Shown here: piece by piece, positions 9,185 to 18,382 of the stretch
Numbering within the stretch: the stretch's first letter is position 1
Layout of the letters: every line of letters starts with the position of its first letter
Origin: Haloferula rosea
GTDB lineage: Bacteria; Verrucomicrobiota; Verrucomicrobiia; Verrucomicrobiales; Akkermansiaceae
NCBI RefSeq assembly: GCF_016595525.1
Contig: NZ_JAENII010000002.1
Coordinates: forward strand, 1-64,000
Direction of reading: 5' to 3'
Length of the DNA stretch: 64,000 nucleotides
The notes under the pieces: generated by a model
Database searches by the model: none
The model's input: the letters and a program-made list of their open reading frames with translations, nothing else
Told to the model about the DNA's origin: nothing
Translations under genes and position numbers: made by a program

Positions 9185-9958
9185 ATGAAGATTGAGTGCA
9201 TACTAATGATTATGGGCCTGACCGGTTTGGCCTCTCACGCAGCGGTGCTGAGTCACTACTCGTTCGATTCCGATTATACTGATGGTTCTGGTAATGGAAA
9301 CGACGCCACGCTGACGGACGTCGGCACCGTTGGTAACTCAGGGATTACGACAACCATCGGAGAGTCTGTGTTTGGTGGTGGAGCGATGGAGTTCAGCACG
9401 GATCGGGATTATCTGGCATTTTCTGCCCAAGCTTTGAATGGCGATTATACCATCAGCTTCTGGGCACAGCAAGATGACGCCGCGAGGGGGTGGAACATGG
9501 CCATTGGCGAGCGTGATACCAATGTCAGCTTCATCAGTTTGAGAGGGACGGGCGATGACGTCGTCCGGTGGCGTGGTTCAGAATGGGTGAATACAAGTCC
9601 GGCTTCGTCCCAAGAGGAGTTTGCCTCCGTTTCCGACACCGCGTGGCATCACTACGCGGTTGTCGGGGCCGGTACTACCATCAGTCTCTATCGAGATGGC
9701 ACCCTTGTGAATACCGTCGCGGGGGAGAATACAGATTTCACCGTTGATACGATTGGCGCGGCTTTCTTTTCTGCGAATGACTTCGACTTTGAAGGACGCA
9801 TCGACGAAGTCTGGATACTGGACGAGGCTGCAGATGCCACCACAGTCTCAAATCTCTACACGACGAATACCCTGAACGGAGTGCCGGAACCAAGGACAGC
9901 CATGCTTGCGTCTGTTGCGGTTCTTTTTCTTGCTCGTCGTAGAAGGAAGTCAGTCTGA
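9185..9958 (+). CDS. LamG-like domain protein with PEP-CTERM sorting signal
   Basis: 257 residues: signal peptide (1-19), a concanavalin/LamG-type fold (about 20-225; HYSFDSDYTDGSGNGNDATL, then ITISLYRDGTLVNT-like strands, RIDEVWILD) and a C-terminal VPEPRTAMLASVAVLFLARRRRK sorting tail in which a Pro-Glu-Pro motif precedes a membrane helix and an Arg cluster. PEP-CTERM proteins are processed by exosortase and displayed or released at the envelope together with exopolysaccharide. It follows the esterase gene after 139 bases of AT-richer DNA. Ligand unknown. Confidence 0.88.
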   Translation: MKIECILMIMGLTGLASHAAVLSHYSFDSDYTDGSGNGNDATLTDVGTVGNSGITTTIGESVFGGGAMEFSTDRDYLAFSAQALNGDYTISFWAQQDDAARGWNMAIGERDTNVSFISLRGTGDDVVRWRGSEWVNTSPASSQEEFASVSDTAWHHYAVVGAGTTISLYRDGTLVNTVAGENTDFTVDTIGAAFFSANDFDFEGRIDEVWILDEAADATTVSNLYTTNTLNGVPEPRTAMLASVAVLFLARRRRKSV

Positions 9959-10366
9959 ACCAGGCGTTTCTTGGCGCATCTGGCTGAAGGGAGGCCGCCG
10001 ACCACCTCATCTGCCGTGCGCTGGGGATTTCATCTCAAAAGGGTTTGGTAGTTGTGCCGCCTCATCAAGCAACCATGTTCCTTCCGAGTGGTGGCGTGTT
10101 GGGTCTTTGAAAAGTTCTGATAATCAGTCATTTCAGAGTTGAAAACACGTCATTTCCCTCCGCTCCGGGCGTATTGAATGGCCAACTGGGCACCTGGTGG
10201 CATCAAGGGTCGTGCCGCCAAGGGTTGATCCCCCAGTACGTTTCACAGGCTGGAGCAAACTCGTGCTGTTCTAGGTGCTACCTCGAAAGACTTCCACGTT
10301 CAAGAAGGGTTGTGTCTGTCACCCGGCAGTCTTCCTTGCTGGCCGAGCTCGGCGCCATCATTCGTC
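9959..10366 (+). other. Gene-free interval between two convergent genes
   Basis: Read in six frames it shows only short shadow frames with no family pattern. No T-tract terminator, tRNA or repeat stands out. It separates the LamG PEP-CTERM gene from the convergent small exported protein gene. Confidence 0.5.
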
Positions 10367-11128
10367 TCACGGGAACGGAGCATATTCCCGGAAGGATAGA
10401 TATCCAACCGAGTTTCGATTGGGGTCGGGAACAAAGAATAGGTAGATCCGGGCACTGCGTGAGATCGGCCAACGTGTGTCGTTGAAGATTCGAGCCTTCC
10501 CCTCGAATTGGAAGTAGAAGCGGCTTTGGTAGACCCGTGCTCCCGAGGGGGCTGGCAGGGGTGTGACGATTTCCGATGCATTCGGTGACAGGTTGAACTT
10601 GGCTGTGCCGAGAAGCCCTCCGATCTGAAGTGACGTAAGGTTGGAGAGATAAAGGTCAGAGACGCCGAACCTCTGATCGTCGGTACGGATGAGCCTGTAG
10701 AGATAAGGTTGCTCTCTCTTGCCCCCAGGCGCGGGAAAGAGCACGAGAACAAAGCGTTTGCCAGATTCCGGGATCTTCAGATCAAGCACCGGAGCAACAC
10801 CACTCTCGGTTTCCGAAGGTTCTTCTCGAGTGATCAGCAGATTGCCGCGTGCAATGGGTAGGGGGTCACTTGTGAGGGGCGCCGATAGGTCGAGTTCGTG
10901 CAGAATCTTCTTGCCTTGAATGATCTTGAGTTCGCTCGCGCCATTCACCCCTTGTTTGCACATCACCCTCAAGAGAATCGCTCCGTCGTTTCTGGCTTGC
11001 GCTTGTTCTGGTTTCTCCTGACATCGTCCTGAATCGGCAACTGTCAGAAGAGCGACCACAGTCGCCAAAAGGCAGGGCAGGCTCCTGAAGTTGCGAAGAT
11101 TCATTGGGTTCTCAATCTTAGATTTCAT
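10367..11128 (-). CDS. Exported hypothetical protein downstream of Verru_Chthon cassette protein
   Basis: 253 residues from the ATG at 11128; an internal ATG at 11104 (MNLRNFRSLPCLLATVV) gives a better signal peptide and could be the real start. After the signal peptide the protein alternates short beta-prone stretches (FVLVLFPAP, YLYRLIRTDD, IYLFFVPDP) and looks like a periplasmic all-beta protein. If 11128 is used, it overlaps the upstream pseudopilin-like gene by 11 bases, so the two are probably co-transcribed and may act together. No family recognised. Confidence 0.65.
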   Translation of the reverse strand: MKSKIENPMNLRNFRSLPCLLATVVALLTVADSGRCQEKPEQAQARNDGAILLRVMCKQGVNGASELKIIQGKKILHELDLSAPLTSDPLPIARGNLLITREEPSETESGVAPVLDLKIPESGKRFVLVLFPAPGGKREQPYLYRLIRTDDQRFGVSDLYLSNLTSLQIGGLLGTAKFNLSPNASEIVTPLPAPSGARVYQSRFYFQFEGKARIFNDTRWPISRSARIYLFFVPDPNRNSVGYLSFREYAPFP

Positions 11129-14100
11129 CAGAAGTCAGCCAGCGGAAGCCAACCAGGTCCAGCTTCCTGCCGAAGACGCGGTTTGCTGCCGAACTCAGCA
11201 AAGACTGGGATGTGCCCGGTGCGTCGGTCCCTTCGATGTAGTCCGGGACTCTTTGAACGATGGCCTCGCACCAAGCCCGGGCGATGACAGCGCCATTGTT
11301 GTCTGTGGCACTGCCGTATGCGCGAATCGTGAAGGTGTCCGACCTTGCCTGTAACGTAGGTCCTAGCGGGGTAAGCAGGTCGGCCTGCCCGATATAGCCC
11401 GGCATCCCAGCTGCTTTGGAGCCCTTGCCGGCATCGGGGAAGGGCACTGAGGCTAGTGGTCCCGTTGTCCGAGTTCCTTCTTCGAGCTCCTGATTGATGC
11501 CTGAGCGTTCGATGGCAGCCTGCAGGGTGCCTTGGCGGGCAAAGGCAGTGTTGCGCCCTGGACGCCGATTGATGAAGTCAGACAGACATAGAAATGGACC
11601 ACGAAGTTTGATTTCTTCGACGAGGGACTCTGCAAGTTCACCGATCTCACGATCGTCGAGAGTCCGGAATCCTGTCCACTGGTTTGGCTCTTGGGGGTCA
11701 CCTGACGGCTTGGAATATGGGCCGTTGGCAATGATCAAGCCGTTCACCACGGTTTCGGCATATGAACCGGATTCAAGCCTGACGCTGCGGTCACCACGAT
11801 CACGCCGCACCGCATTGTGGCCGCGCAAACTTCCCAGGATTGCCTTCCACGCGGTAACAGAGGTTGAGTTGACGTTGAAGGCTCCATCAACCATCAAGTG
11901 ACCGGCGACCTGGCGATAGGCGTCATCGGAAGCTATGCTGTTGCGAATCAGCTCTTGGGGATCCTGGTTCATCGTTCGGTACGGACGCATACGGGCTGAA
12001 GGCAGTGGGACAGGCTGTTTCTCGGCAGTGTCAGTGAAGAAGTCGTCGAAGACCTGTTGCAGATCACGCCGATTGTCGCCGTAGGCTTCCACCGTCTGGG
12101 GAGCGAGAGAGGAAAAGTACCATGAGTCCCAGAGTGCAGCGTTTGCGAGGTAGGCGTGGTCGGCGATCGTATGATTGCGTGCGGCTGAGGAATTCTTATC
12201 GCCGAGATGAGCGAATAATTCGCCATCCGTGCGATCCTCCGCGATCAGTGGGTGGGCAAACGAATTGCCGATCGCCTTTGAGACTTTTGGTGCCAGATAC
12301 TGGTATCCGTCCAGGCTCTCCGCATCCTGTGGGAATGTGCCGGGTCCGCCAGTGCTGATTGGGCTGTCTTTCCAATAGCGGCGGAAACCATTCGCGCAAG
12401 AGTGCTGTAGGGCAGCGAGTGATAGCGGAGGCGTGAGCGGGATACTGCGATGGGTGAAGAATGGGACGCCGAAGTCGGCTCTCACACCACCGCCCCAGTA
12501 TGCCTGGTTGTCTGGGGTTACCTGCACATAGGGGTTCTCCCATGTGTCGATCCCTACCACCTTCATCTCGAACTGACGATGAACTCGACTCGAGATCGAG
12601 CCATCGGCCGGCCAGCGGTAGACAATGGCGGGATTGTTCCAGATCCAAGGTCGAGACGCCGTTTCGGTGTCGTTCTCGGGGCGAAGGTAGTAGCTGAACA
12701 GCATGAGTGGCACCTTTTCCTCGTTTGTGATCGTTGATACGCTGTAAGCCTGAGGTGTTATGATCTCGGGTAGTGTCTTGCCGATCACCATATCCTGCCA
12801 GAGGGAGATCGTACCTGCCTGAAGCGCTGGGTCCGGCGAGCGCGGTCCGAACCAGTAGGTGATGTAATCTTGTCTTGTGGACGCCACAGGCTTCAACGTG
12901 ACTTTGACCCGGTCCTGGGAACTCAAACCTGTCGGGAAGGTCGAGTCAGAGAATAGTGCGCCAGTTGTGAAATCCCAGCCCGACTCCAGATCCACGGTGA
13001 TGGACTTGCCTCCTGTCTTGTCTGCCGCAGGCGAGAATACACGACTCTCGCCAGGTCCGAGCACGATGCGGTGCGCCTTCCCGACTTGTGCGGCCACTCC
13101 ATTCACGGTGGAGAAAAAGTTGCTGAATGGAACGGCGGTCGTTTTCGAGCCTGCGCTACTGCTCACTTCGAACACACACTCATACGGCAGTGAAGAGAAC
13201 CCGACGGTCGAGTAGCCGCCGACCTGATACTCAAGTGCCACGTTATTGGGGTTCCACAGCACAACGACCGGATCCACGGAGATTCGCAAATCATACTTAC
13301 CCTGTTCCACACTGCTCGGAACAGTGGCGAGGGAGAGGATGTACTTCACTTGTGAGAAGATTTTCCTCTTGTAGATGTAGAATCGGTCGCGAATCACATC
13401 GTCGCGGGAGTTTGGCGAAAGCAGGGTCGGGTAAGCTGCGGGAAGTACTCCGACCTTCATGTCCTCACTGGAAGGGCGACTATACGCAACCTCCCGATAG
13501 AGGTTGTAGTACAACCAGAGCTCCTCCATCGTGATGCCCGAATGTTCGTCGAGCGTATCCCAAAGGCTGGCATCTTCGGAATCGGGTGAAAAATTCACGG
13601 TTGAACCACTTTGGACGTCGTAGAGCGGTTGGCGCAGGCGCCTATCAAATTCTCGCCCTAGATAGAGCGAGAGGTCGCGTTTCAGGCCTCCGACCCGAAC
13701 GTCCGTGAGCACCCCGAATGACTCAGTGGTAATGTCATGGAAGTTGCTTCCGACATTGCCATTGCCCCCTGATAGAAGATCAGCCGAACCAAAGGACACA
13801 ACCTTGGATCGCAAGTTGTCGCCCAGGTCCCAATCTGCCCTTCCTGTTCCGTTGACGCCGGCGAGAGAATCGACCAATTGGAAGCCCGTCCCCGGCGCAG
13901 ATTGGGCAGCATGCTGGGCGAGCAATTCAGGGCCGACCTCTTCGGGCACACGCTGCCCTGCCGTAATCTTGGCCTTCGAATTTTCATCGCCGACCCACCA
14001 CGCATATTGCCCGACTTTTTCGCCGTCGTCATTCGTCATCGGAATTAGCCCAGCCACAACCTGTTTGTGTGGCTCCGGAGTTCCGAGAGTTCCACTTGAG

Positions 14101-14582
14101 ACCAGTTCAATCGACTCACCCGTCAGCTGTTTGGCGGCGGCATCCCGCTCATGCATTCCTTCTCCTGATACCAGGTAGCCGCGGAACTGATTATCCAATT
14201 CCGGGCGCTCCGATTGATCGGAATTCCATGCATCGTAGACGCCAAGCCAATTGCCCTGGCCTGAGAGGGCCAGGCCGTCGATTCCGCTTTGGCAGTTGAT
14301 TCTCCGGTCTGGGCCCAGCTCTCGTTGTAGTTCGCCAACAGCCAGAAGCAGAGCAAGTCTTGCATTTGATCTCGCCTCTGCCGCCGCCTTGCCCGCTGTT
14401 GTTCCTCGGAGAGAAATGCTTGAGAGCGAGAGCAGTCCTACGGCGAGTAGGACCAGAATCACCATCATCAAGATCGTCGCCACCAAGGCAAAGCCGCCAG
14501 AATGAGGTTCACAATTTCGCCCTCGCGATCCGATGTTCACCGTTCGAGTTGGTATGAAGGTAACGAGATTCTTGTCACACAT
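11118..14582 (-). CDS. Verru_Chthon cassette protein A-like, pseudopilin-type N-terminus (1154 aa)
   Basis: Residues ~29-60 carry a type IV prepilin-like signal: a Gly (GFALVATILMMVILVLLAVG) followed by a ~22-residue hydrophobic helix and then a helical, Ala/Arg-rich segment (EARSNARLALLLAVGELQRE). This start and the very large, tryptophan/proline-rich secreted remainder match the Verru_Chthon cassette A family of Verrucomicrobia and Chthoniobacter. The usual B, C and D cassette partners are not adjacent; only a small exported protein follows. Presumed to be assembled or exported by a type II/IV pilus-like machine; molecular role unknown. The family call rests on the N-terminal pattern. Confidence 0.78.
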   Translation of the reverse strand: MCDKNLVTFIPTRTVNIGSRGRNCEPHSGGFALVATILMMVILVLLAVGLLSLSSISLRGTTAGKAAAEARSNARLALLLAVGELQRELGPDRRINCQSGIDGLALSGQGNWLGVYDAWNSDQSERPELDNQFRGYLVSGEGMHERDAAAKQLTGESIELVSSGTLGTPEPHKQVVAGLIPMTNDDGEKVGQYAWWVGDENSKAKITAGQRVPEEVGPELLAQHAAQSAPGTGFQLVDSLAGVNGTGRADWDLGDNLRSKVVSFGSADLLSGGNGNVGSNFHDITTESFGVLTDVRVGGLKRDLSLYLGREFDRRLRQPLYDVQSGSTVNFSPDSEDASLWDTLDEHSGITMEELWLYYNLYREVAYSRPSSEDMKVGVLPAAYPTLLSPNSRDDVIRDRFYIYKRKIFSQVKYILSLATVPSSVEQGKYDLRISVDPVVVLWNPNNVALEYQVGGYSTVGFSSLPYECVFEVSSSAGSKTTAVPFSNFFSTVNGVAAQVGKAHRIVLGPGESRVFSPAADKTGGKSITVDLESGWDFTTGALFSDSTFPTGLSSQDRVKVTLKPVASTRQDYITYWFGPRSPDPALQAGTISLWQDMVIGKTLPEIITPQAYSVSTITNEEKVPLMLFSYYLRPENDTETASRPWIWNNPAIVYRWPADGSISSRVHRQFEMKVVGIDTWENPYVQVTPDNQAYWGGGVRADFGVPFFTHRSIPLTPPLSLAALQHSCANGFRRYWKDSPISTGGPGTFPQDAESLDGYQYLAPKVSKAIGNSFAHPLIAEDRTDGELFAHLGDKNSSAARNHTIADHAYLANAALWDSWYFSSLAPQTVEAYGDNRRDLQQVFDDFFTDTAEKQPVPLPSARMRPYRTMNQDPQELIRNSIASDDAYRQVAGHLMVDGAFNVNSTSVTAWKAILGSLRGHNAVRRDRGDRSVRLESGSYAETVVNGLIIANGPYSKPSGDPQEPNQWTGFRTLDDREIGELAESLVEEIKLRGPFLCLSDFINRRPGRNTAFARQGTLQAAIERSGINQELEEGTRTTGPLASVPFPDAGKGSKAAGMPGYIGQADLLTPLGPTLQARSDTFTIRAYGSATDNNGAVIARAWCEAIVQRVPDYIEGTDAPGTSQSLLSSAANRVFGRKLDLVGFRWLTSDEI

Positions 14583-14807
14583 TCTTACCTACATATCTTC
14601 GTCGCACGTTCCACGTTAACGGAAATTCGAGCCTCGGTGTGCCAGATCGCCACTAGATCTTTGATTGTCCCGTAATCCCGGACGCAATGAAACGTAGAAA
14701 GGCCGTTTGAGCGAAAGGTCTCAATAGGGCGCGGGGATCGTTTCTTATGTGGGGTCAGTCGGGGTGTGAGTGGTGAGAGGTCACCTGCTCTCGGTCGCAA
14801 CCGAAAG

Positions 14808-15662
14808 CTAGCGAATCAGGTCCTCATGAGGAACCGCCATCCAGCCGGCAGCGGGTTTGACCGGCCAGCCGGGGTCGGCGGGCGTGCACACGATCTTTTC
14901 CTGATCGGGGCGGATCCATGCCGCCCACCAGCTGAATGAACTGTTGGCGACGATGGCGTGTCGACACGAGGACATCAGTCGGTAGTCGCGGAGTTCGTCC
15001 GAGTCCTCGCTGTCGTGAAAACGGACGTCGTGCTCACCGAAGTCCAATGCCCTGCGGGCCCACCCGATGTCATCTCCGAAGACCTCGAATCGGGGGCGGC
15101 CGAGCTTGTCCGCCATCATGGAGATACTGGATTGATAGTAGTCGACCGGCAGGGCGGGGGAATAGCGCACCCGGCGGACGTGGACGAAAACCGATGGACT
15201 GAGGGCGAGCTCGGCTTCCAGCACTGGGTCGCAGACCGGTGGCGTCAATTCATCCCGGATGATTCGGGCGTGGTCCTTGAAGTATTCCTCGGATTGCCAG
15301 TAGCCGTTCAGGTGGACAGCGGGGGCGGTGGAATCGAAGTCCAGCAGTTGCTCGGCCCCCTTGTCCGGGCATTCGCGCAGGTAGCTGCGGCGCTTTCCGG
15401 GGAGACACTTGTTCCAGGTTCGGGTCCACTTGTGGTGGATCGCCTTGGGGTCCCCGAGGCGCAGCTTGGCCGGTGCTGGCTTGGCCGAAATGGGAAAATG
15501 GTTGAGTCGGAAACTCCGGCCATATCCGTCCCGCAGGAAGCCTGAATCGTCGTCGATGAAGAGCTCGCGGCCGCTCCGCTCGGCGAAGGCGCGGGCGGCG
15601 GCATAGGAAAAGAGCTGGTTGCCCAGTCCTCCCTTGATGATGGCGACGACACACGGGTTCAT
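14808..15662 (-). CDS. Glycosyltransferase family 11 (alpha-1,2-fucosyltransferase-like)
   Basis: 284 residues. GT11 hallmarks: N-terminal IIKGGLGNQLFSYAAARAFA (GxGNQLFxYA), the donor-binding VFVHVRRVRY motif (HxRR) near residue 162, and NSSFSWWAAWI near the C-terminus. These enzymes transfer fucose from GDP-fucose to galactose-containing acceptors. It is the last gene of a five-gene operon and its ATG overlaps the previous stop by four bases. In that context it should decorate a surface glycan. The expected D of HxRRxD is replaced (RRVRY), as happens in some members. Confidence 0.88.
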   Translation of the reverse strand: MNPCVVAIIKGGLGNQLFSYAAARAFAERSGRELFIDDDSGFLRDGYGRSFRLNHFPISAKPAPAKLRLGDPKAIHHKWTRTWNKCLPGKRRSYLRECPDKGAEQLLDFDSTAPAVHLNGYWQSEEYFKDHARIIRDELTPPVCDPVLEAELALSPSVFVHVRRVRYSPALPVDYYQSSISMMADKLGRPRFEVFGDDIGWARRALDFGEHDVRFHDSEDSDELRDYRLMSSCRHAIVANSSFSWWAAWIRPDQEKIVCTPADPGWPVKPAAGWMAVPHEDLIR

Positions 15663-16825
15663 GGTTTCGGGCGGTAGCGGTCGAGGGATTTCTGCAGGAA
15701 GGCGACATCCTCGGGTCGGGTTTCCCGGTAGGCTGCAAGGCCAGCGCGGATGTCCTCAAGGCGGGCGTCGATGGTGTCGGTGGTCAGCCTGACACCGAAG
15801 TCGCCGGGTTCGCCTGCAATGCGATCAAGCATGAGGTTTCCCACCTCGGGAGTGGCGTGGAACAGGTCGATCCAGTAGCGGAGGTGAGCACTCGATGGTT
15901 CGGCGGGCGGCAGGGGCTCCGAGTTGATGGGGTGGGCATCGAGGAAGTCCCAGACTTCCACCCCGTGGGTGGCTCGCTCCGCCAGCGCGCGGCGGTCGGC
16001 TTCGAAGATGGGGTCGGGATCGCCGAGTTCCTCGTAGCTGAGTTGGAAGAGTCCGTGATTGGGAGTGAGGAGAATGACGAGCCGGCAGTCTTCCGTCCGA
16101 CACCTTTCGATGACGTCATCGAGCAGGTCCAACTTGGTCGGATCGAGTTGGCCGTATCGGGTGCGCCCTTTCACCATGCGCACGGTGGTGGCGAGGTAGA
16201 GGCCGGCGATGAGTTGGCGTTGGTTGTCGGGGAATGGGGCGTCGCGCCGGAAGCCCTGCGGAGTGTGCTCGGCGGGTTTGTGCTGAAGTCGGCGCTGGAT
16301 GGTGTCGAAGGAAGCAGCGAGGGTCGAGATGCCTTCGCGGTAGCGGAGTTCCCGCTCGATCGGATCGGCGTCGGGATTCAGCGGGGACAGCGAGAAATCT
16401 GTCAGGTTGAAAGTTGAATGGGGTGTGGTGAGGTCGCCGGGGTCGATGGCGAAGACGAGCAACTCGGGATCGTGGTGATCCATGAAGTAGCTGAAGATCC
16501 GGTGGTTTTCGGAGATGCTGGCGGCGTTCAGGCCGAGGTTGGCGCAGTTCCTTCCCTCGAACAGTGAGTGCTCGGGGTCGAAGGCGATGTCGACCCGGGA
16601 TGAACCGAACAGGGCGGCGTCCCAGTCGCCGGATGCGGCCAGGCCTGCCTTGGCGGTGCGGTTCCATTCATTGTCGATGGCCCGGTAGTCATCGAAGGCG
16701 GCCGACGACCAGGCGGTCGGGGTCACTCGCCATGGATTGACCCAGGTATTGAGCGCGTAGCCGAGCACCGCCGTGCCCATCACGAGGATGAGCAGGAATT
16801 GTTGGTAACGGAGCAGGGCCTTCAC
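15659..16825 (-). CDS. SGNH-like membrane-anchored protein associated with MBOAT acyltransferase
   Basis: 388 residues. One N-terminal membrane helix (~8-26), then an extracytoplasmic domain beginning with ALFGSSRVDIAFDP, a GSSR block that stands in for the GDS block of SGNH enzymes; DPGDL and LVILLTPNH strands follow, and a late DLFHATPEVG segment supplies an H resembling block V. Proteins of this kind sit next to MBOAT acyltransferases and are thought to accept acyl groups and pass them to extracytoplasmic glycans (compare AlgJ/AlgX, PatB). The gene starts three bases after the MBOAT stop and overlaps the GT11 start by four bases. Catalysis is not proven by the motifs alone. Confidence 0.7.
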   Translation of the reverse strand: MKALLRYQQFLLILVMGTAVLGYALNTWVNPWRVTPTAWSSAAFDDYRAIDNEWNRTAKAGLAASGDWDAALFGSSRVDIAFDPEHSLFEGRNCANLGLNAASISENHRIFSYFMDHHDPELLVFAIDPGDLTTPHSTFNLTDFSLSPLNPDADPIERELRYREGISTLAASFDTIQRRLQHKPAEHTPQGFRRDAPFPDNQRQLIAGLYLATTVRMVKGRTRYGQLDPTKLDLLDDVIERCRTEDCRLVILLTPNHGLFQLSYEELGDPDPIFEADRRALAERATHGVEVWDFLDAHPINSEPLPPAEPSSAHLRYWIDLFHATPEVGNLMLDRIAGEPGDFGVRLTTDTIDARLEDIRAGLAAYRETRPEDVAFLQKSLDRYRPKP

Positions 16826-16828
16826 GGA

Positions 16829-18379
16829 TCAGAATTGGAAATAGATGAATTCGCTGACCTTGTCGAACTGGCGCCCGATGACGACCAGAAGGACGACGGT
16901 CGCAAGCGCGTAGGGAAGGGTGGGGCGCCATTGCCACCACGCCGGTGAGGGTCGCGTGAAGCGGGTGATGGTGGGGCGGTAGCGGGCGAAGATCTGTTGG
17001 GTGTTCGGCAGGATCCAGCAGGCGATGGCCGGGATCAGGATGAGCAGCGGATCGCGGCTGGCGATGACCCTTTGGGCCTTGTCAGGCAGTCCTTCGAAAC
17101 CGTGGAAGCCGAACATGGAGGAGAAGATCGAGCGGCTGGCGCGCAGGGCGTCGCCGGTCGTGCCGGCGGGATCGAGTTCGAAGTTCCCTGCGCGGAAAGG
17201 AACCCATGCGATGACGACCGCGATGAAGGTGAGACCGATGGCGACCGGTTTGGGCAGGCTTCTGAGCTGGAACTTTTTCTTCAGGTGGATCCAGCCGTGG
17301 TTGATGCAGAGGTAGGCTCCGTGCAGGCCGCCCCACAGGACGTAGGTCCAGCCGGCGCCGTGCCAGAGACCGCCGAGAAGCATGGTGGCCATCAGATTGA
17401 GATAGCGCCGCGAGGGACCGCGTCGGCTGCCTCCCAGGGGGATGTAGAGGTAGTCCCGGAGGAATCGGGAGAGCGTCATGTGCCAGCGGCGCCAGAAGTC
17501 GATGATGGAGGTGGCCTTGTAGGGGGAGTGGAAGTTGAGCGGCAGGCGGATGCCGAACAGCCGGGCGGCACCGATGGCCATGTCCGAGTAGCCGGAGAAG
17601 TCGAAGTAGATCTGCATGGAGTAGGCCACGCCTGCGGTCCACGCCTCGCCCATGGTCAGCTCCCTTCCGCCCTCGGCTGCGGCGGTGGCGAAGAGCGCGT
17701 TGGCGATCACCGCGGAGGGGTCGGCCACGACGACCTTCTTGAACAGCCCGATGGCGAAGATGCCGAATCCGATGGGGAGATGACGGTGCCAGCCGATGCC
17801 GCCGCGCATCCTGAACTGGGGCATCATCTCCTTGTGGTGGACGATGGGGCCGGCGATCAGCTGGGGGAAGAAGGAGACGAACAGCAGGTAGTCGCTGAAG
17901 TGATACTCCTCGGTTTCGCCGCGGGCGGCGTCGATCAGGTAGGCGATCTGCTGGAAGGTGAAGAAGGAGATGCCAAGCGGGAGAATGAACCCGGGTGCTG
18001 GAATTCCCGTGGCCCCCAGCCACTCCGCGGTTTTGGCGAACAGGCCGGCATACTTGAAGATTCCCAGCAGGGTGAGGTTGGCGATGACGCCGAGGATCAG
18101 CAGGGGAGGCTTGCCGGAGGGCGGGTGCGTGCGGCGGGAGGCATGACGTGCGAGATGCCTTCCGATCAGGAAGTTGAAGACGCAGGAGCCGAGGATGAGG
18201 CCCAGCCACTGAGGTGACCACGGGGCGCCGGGATCGGGATTCCAGTATCCGTAGTAGGCGAGGCTGGCGAGGCCGAGCCAGACCACGGTGAGTCGATACG
18301 ATGAGCGCCGTAGTAAGAGGAATCCACCGAGGGCGAGCGGCAGGAAGAGGAGCAGGAACGTGTAGGAATTGAACAGCAT
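16829..18379 (-). CDS. MBOAT family O-acyltransferase (AlgI-like)
   Basis: 516 residues with about ten hydrophobic segments. AlgI-type signatures: LFNSYTFLLLFLPL at the N-terminus, FVSFFPQLIAGPIVHHKEMM, YFDFSGYSDMAIGAARLFG, FWRRWHMTLSRFLRDYLYIP and the catalytic-His block GGLWHGAGWTYVLWGGLHG (about residue 345). These proteins move acyl groups, usually acetyl, across the inner membrane onto extracytoplasmic polysaccharide. It is flanked by two SGNH-type proteins with gaps of three bases each, the classic arrangement for a glycan O-acetylation module. Confidence 0.94.
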   Translation of the reverse strand: MLFNSYTFLLLFLPLALGGFLLLRRSSYRLTVVWLGLASLAYYGYWNPDPGAPWSPQWLGLILGSCVFNFLIGRHLARHASRRTHPPSGKPPLLILGVIANLTLLGIFKYAGLFAKTAEWLGATGIPAPGFILPLGISFFTFQQIAYLIDAARGETEEYHFSDYLLFVSFFPQLIAGPIVHHKEMMPQFRMRGGIGWHRHLPIGFGIFAIGLFKKVVVADPSAVIANALFATAAAEGGRELTMGEAWTAGVAYSMQIYFDFSGYSDMAIGAARLFGIRLPLNFHSPYKATSIIDFWRRWHMTLSRFLRDYLYIPLGGSRRGPSRRYLNLMATMLLGGLWHGAGWTYVLWGGLHGAYLCINHGWIHLKKKFQLRSLPKPVAIGLTFIAVVIAWVPFRAGNFELDPAGTTGDALRASRSIFSSMFGFHGFEGLPDKAQRVIASRDPLLILIPAIACWILPNTQQIFARYRPTITRFTRPSPAWWQWRPTLPYALATVVLLVVIGRQFDKVSEFIYFQF

Positions 18380-18382
18380 GGC

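Noticed and set aside
16997-18217. 406-aa plus-strand open frame opposite the MBOAT gene
   Set aside because: Low-complexity Gly/Glu/Val antisense shadow; the minus-strand MBOAT protein is clear.
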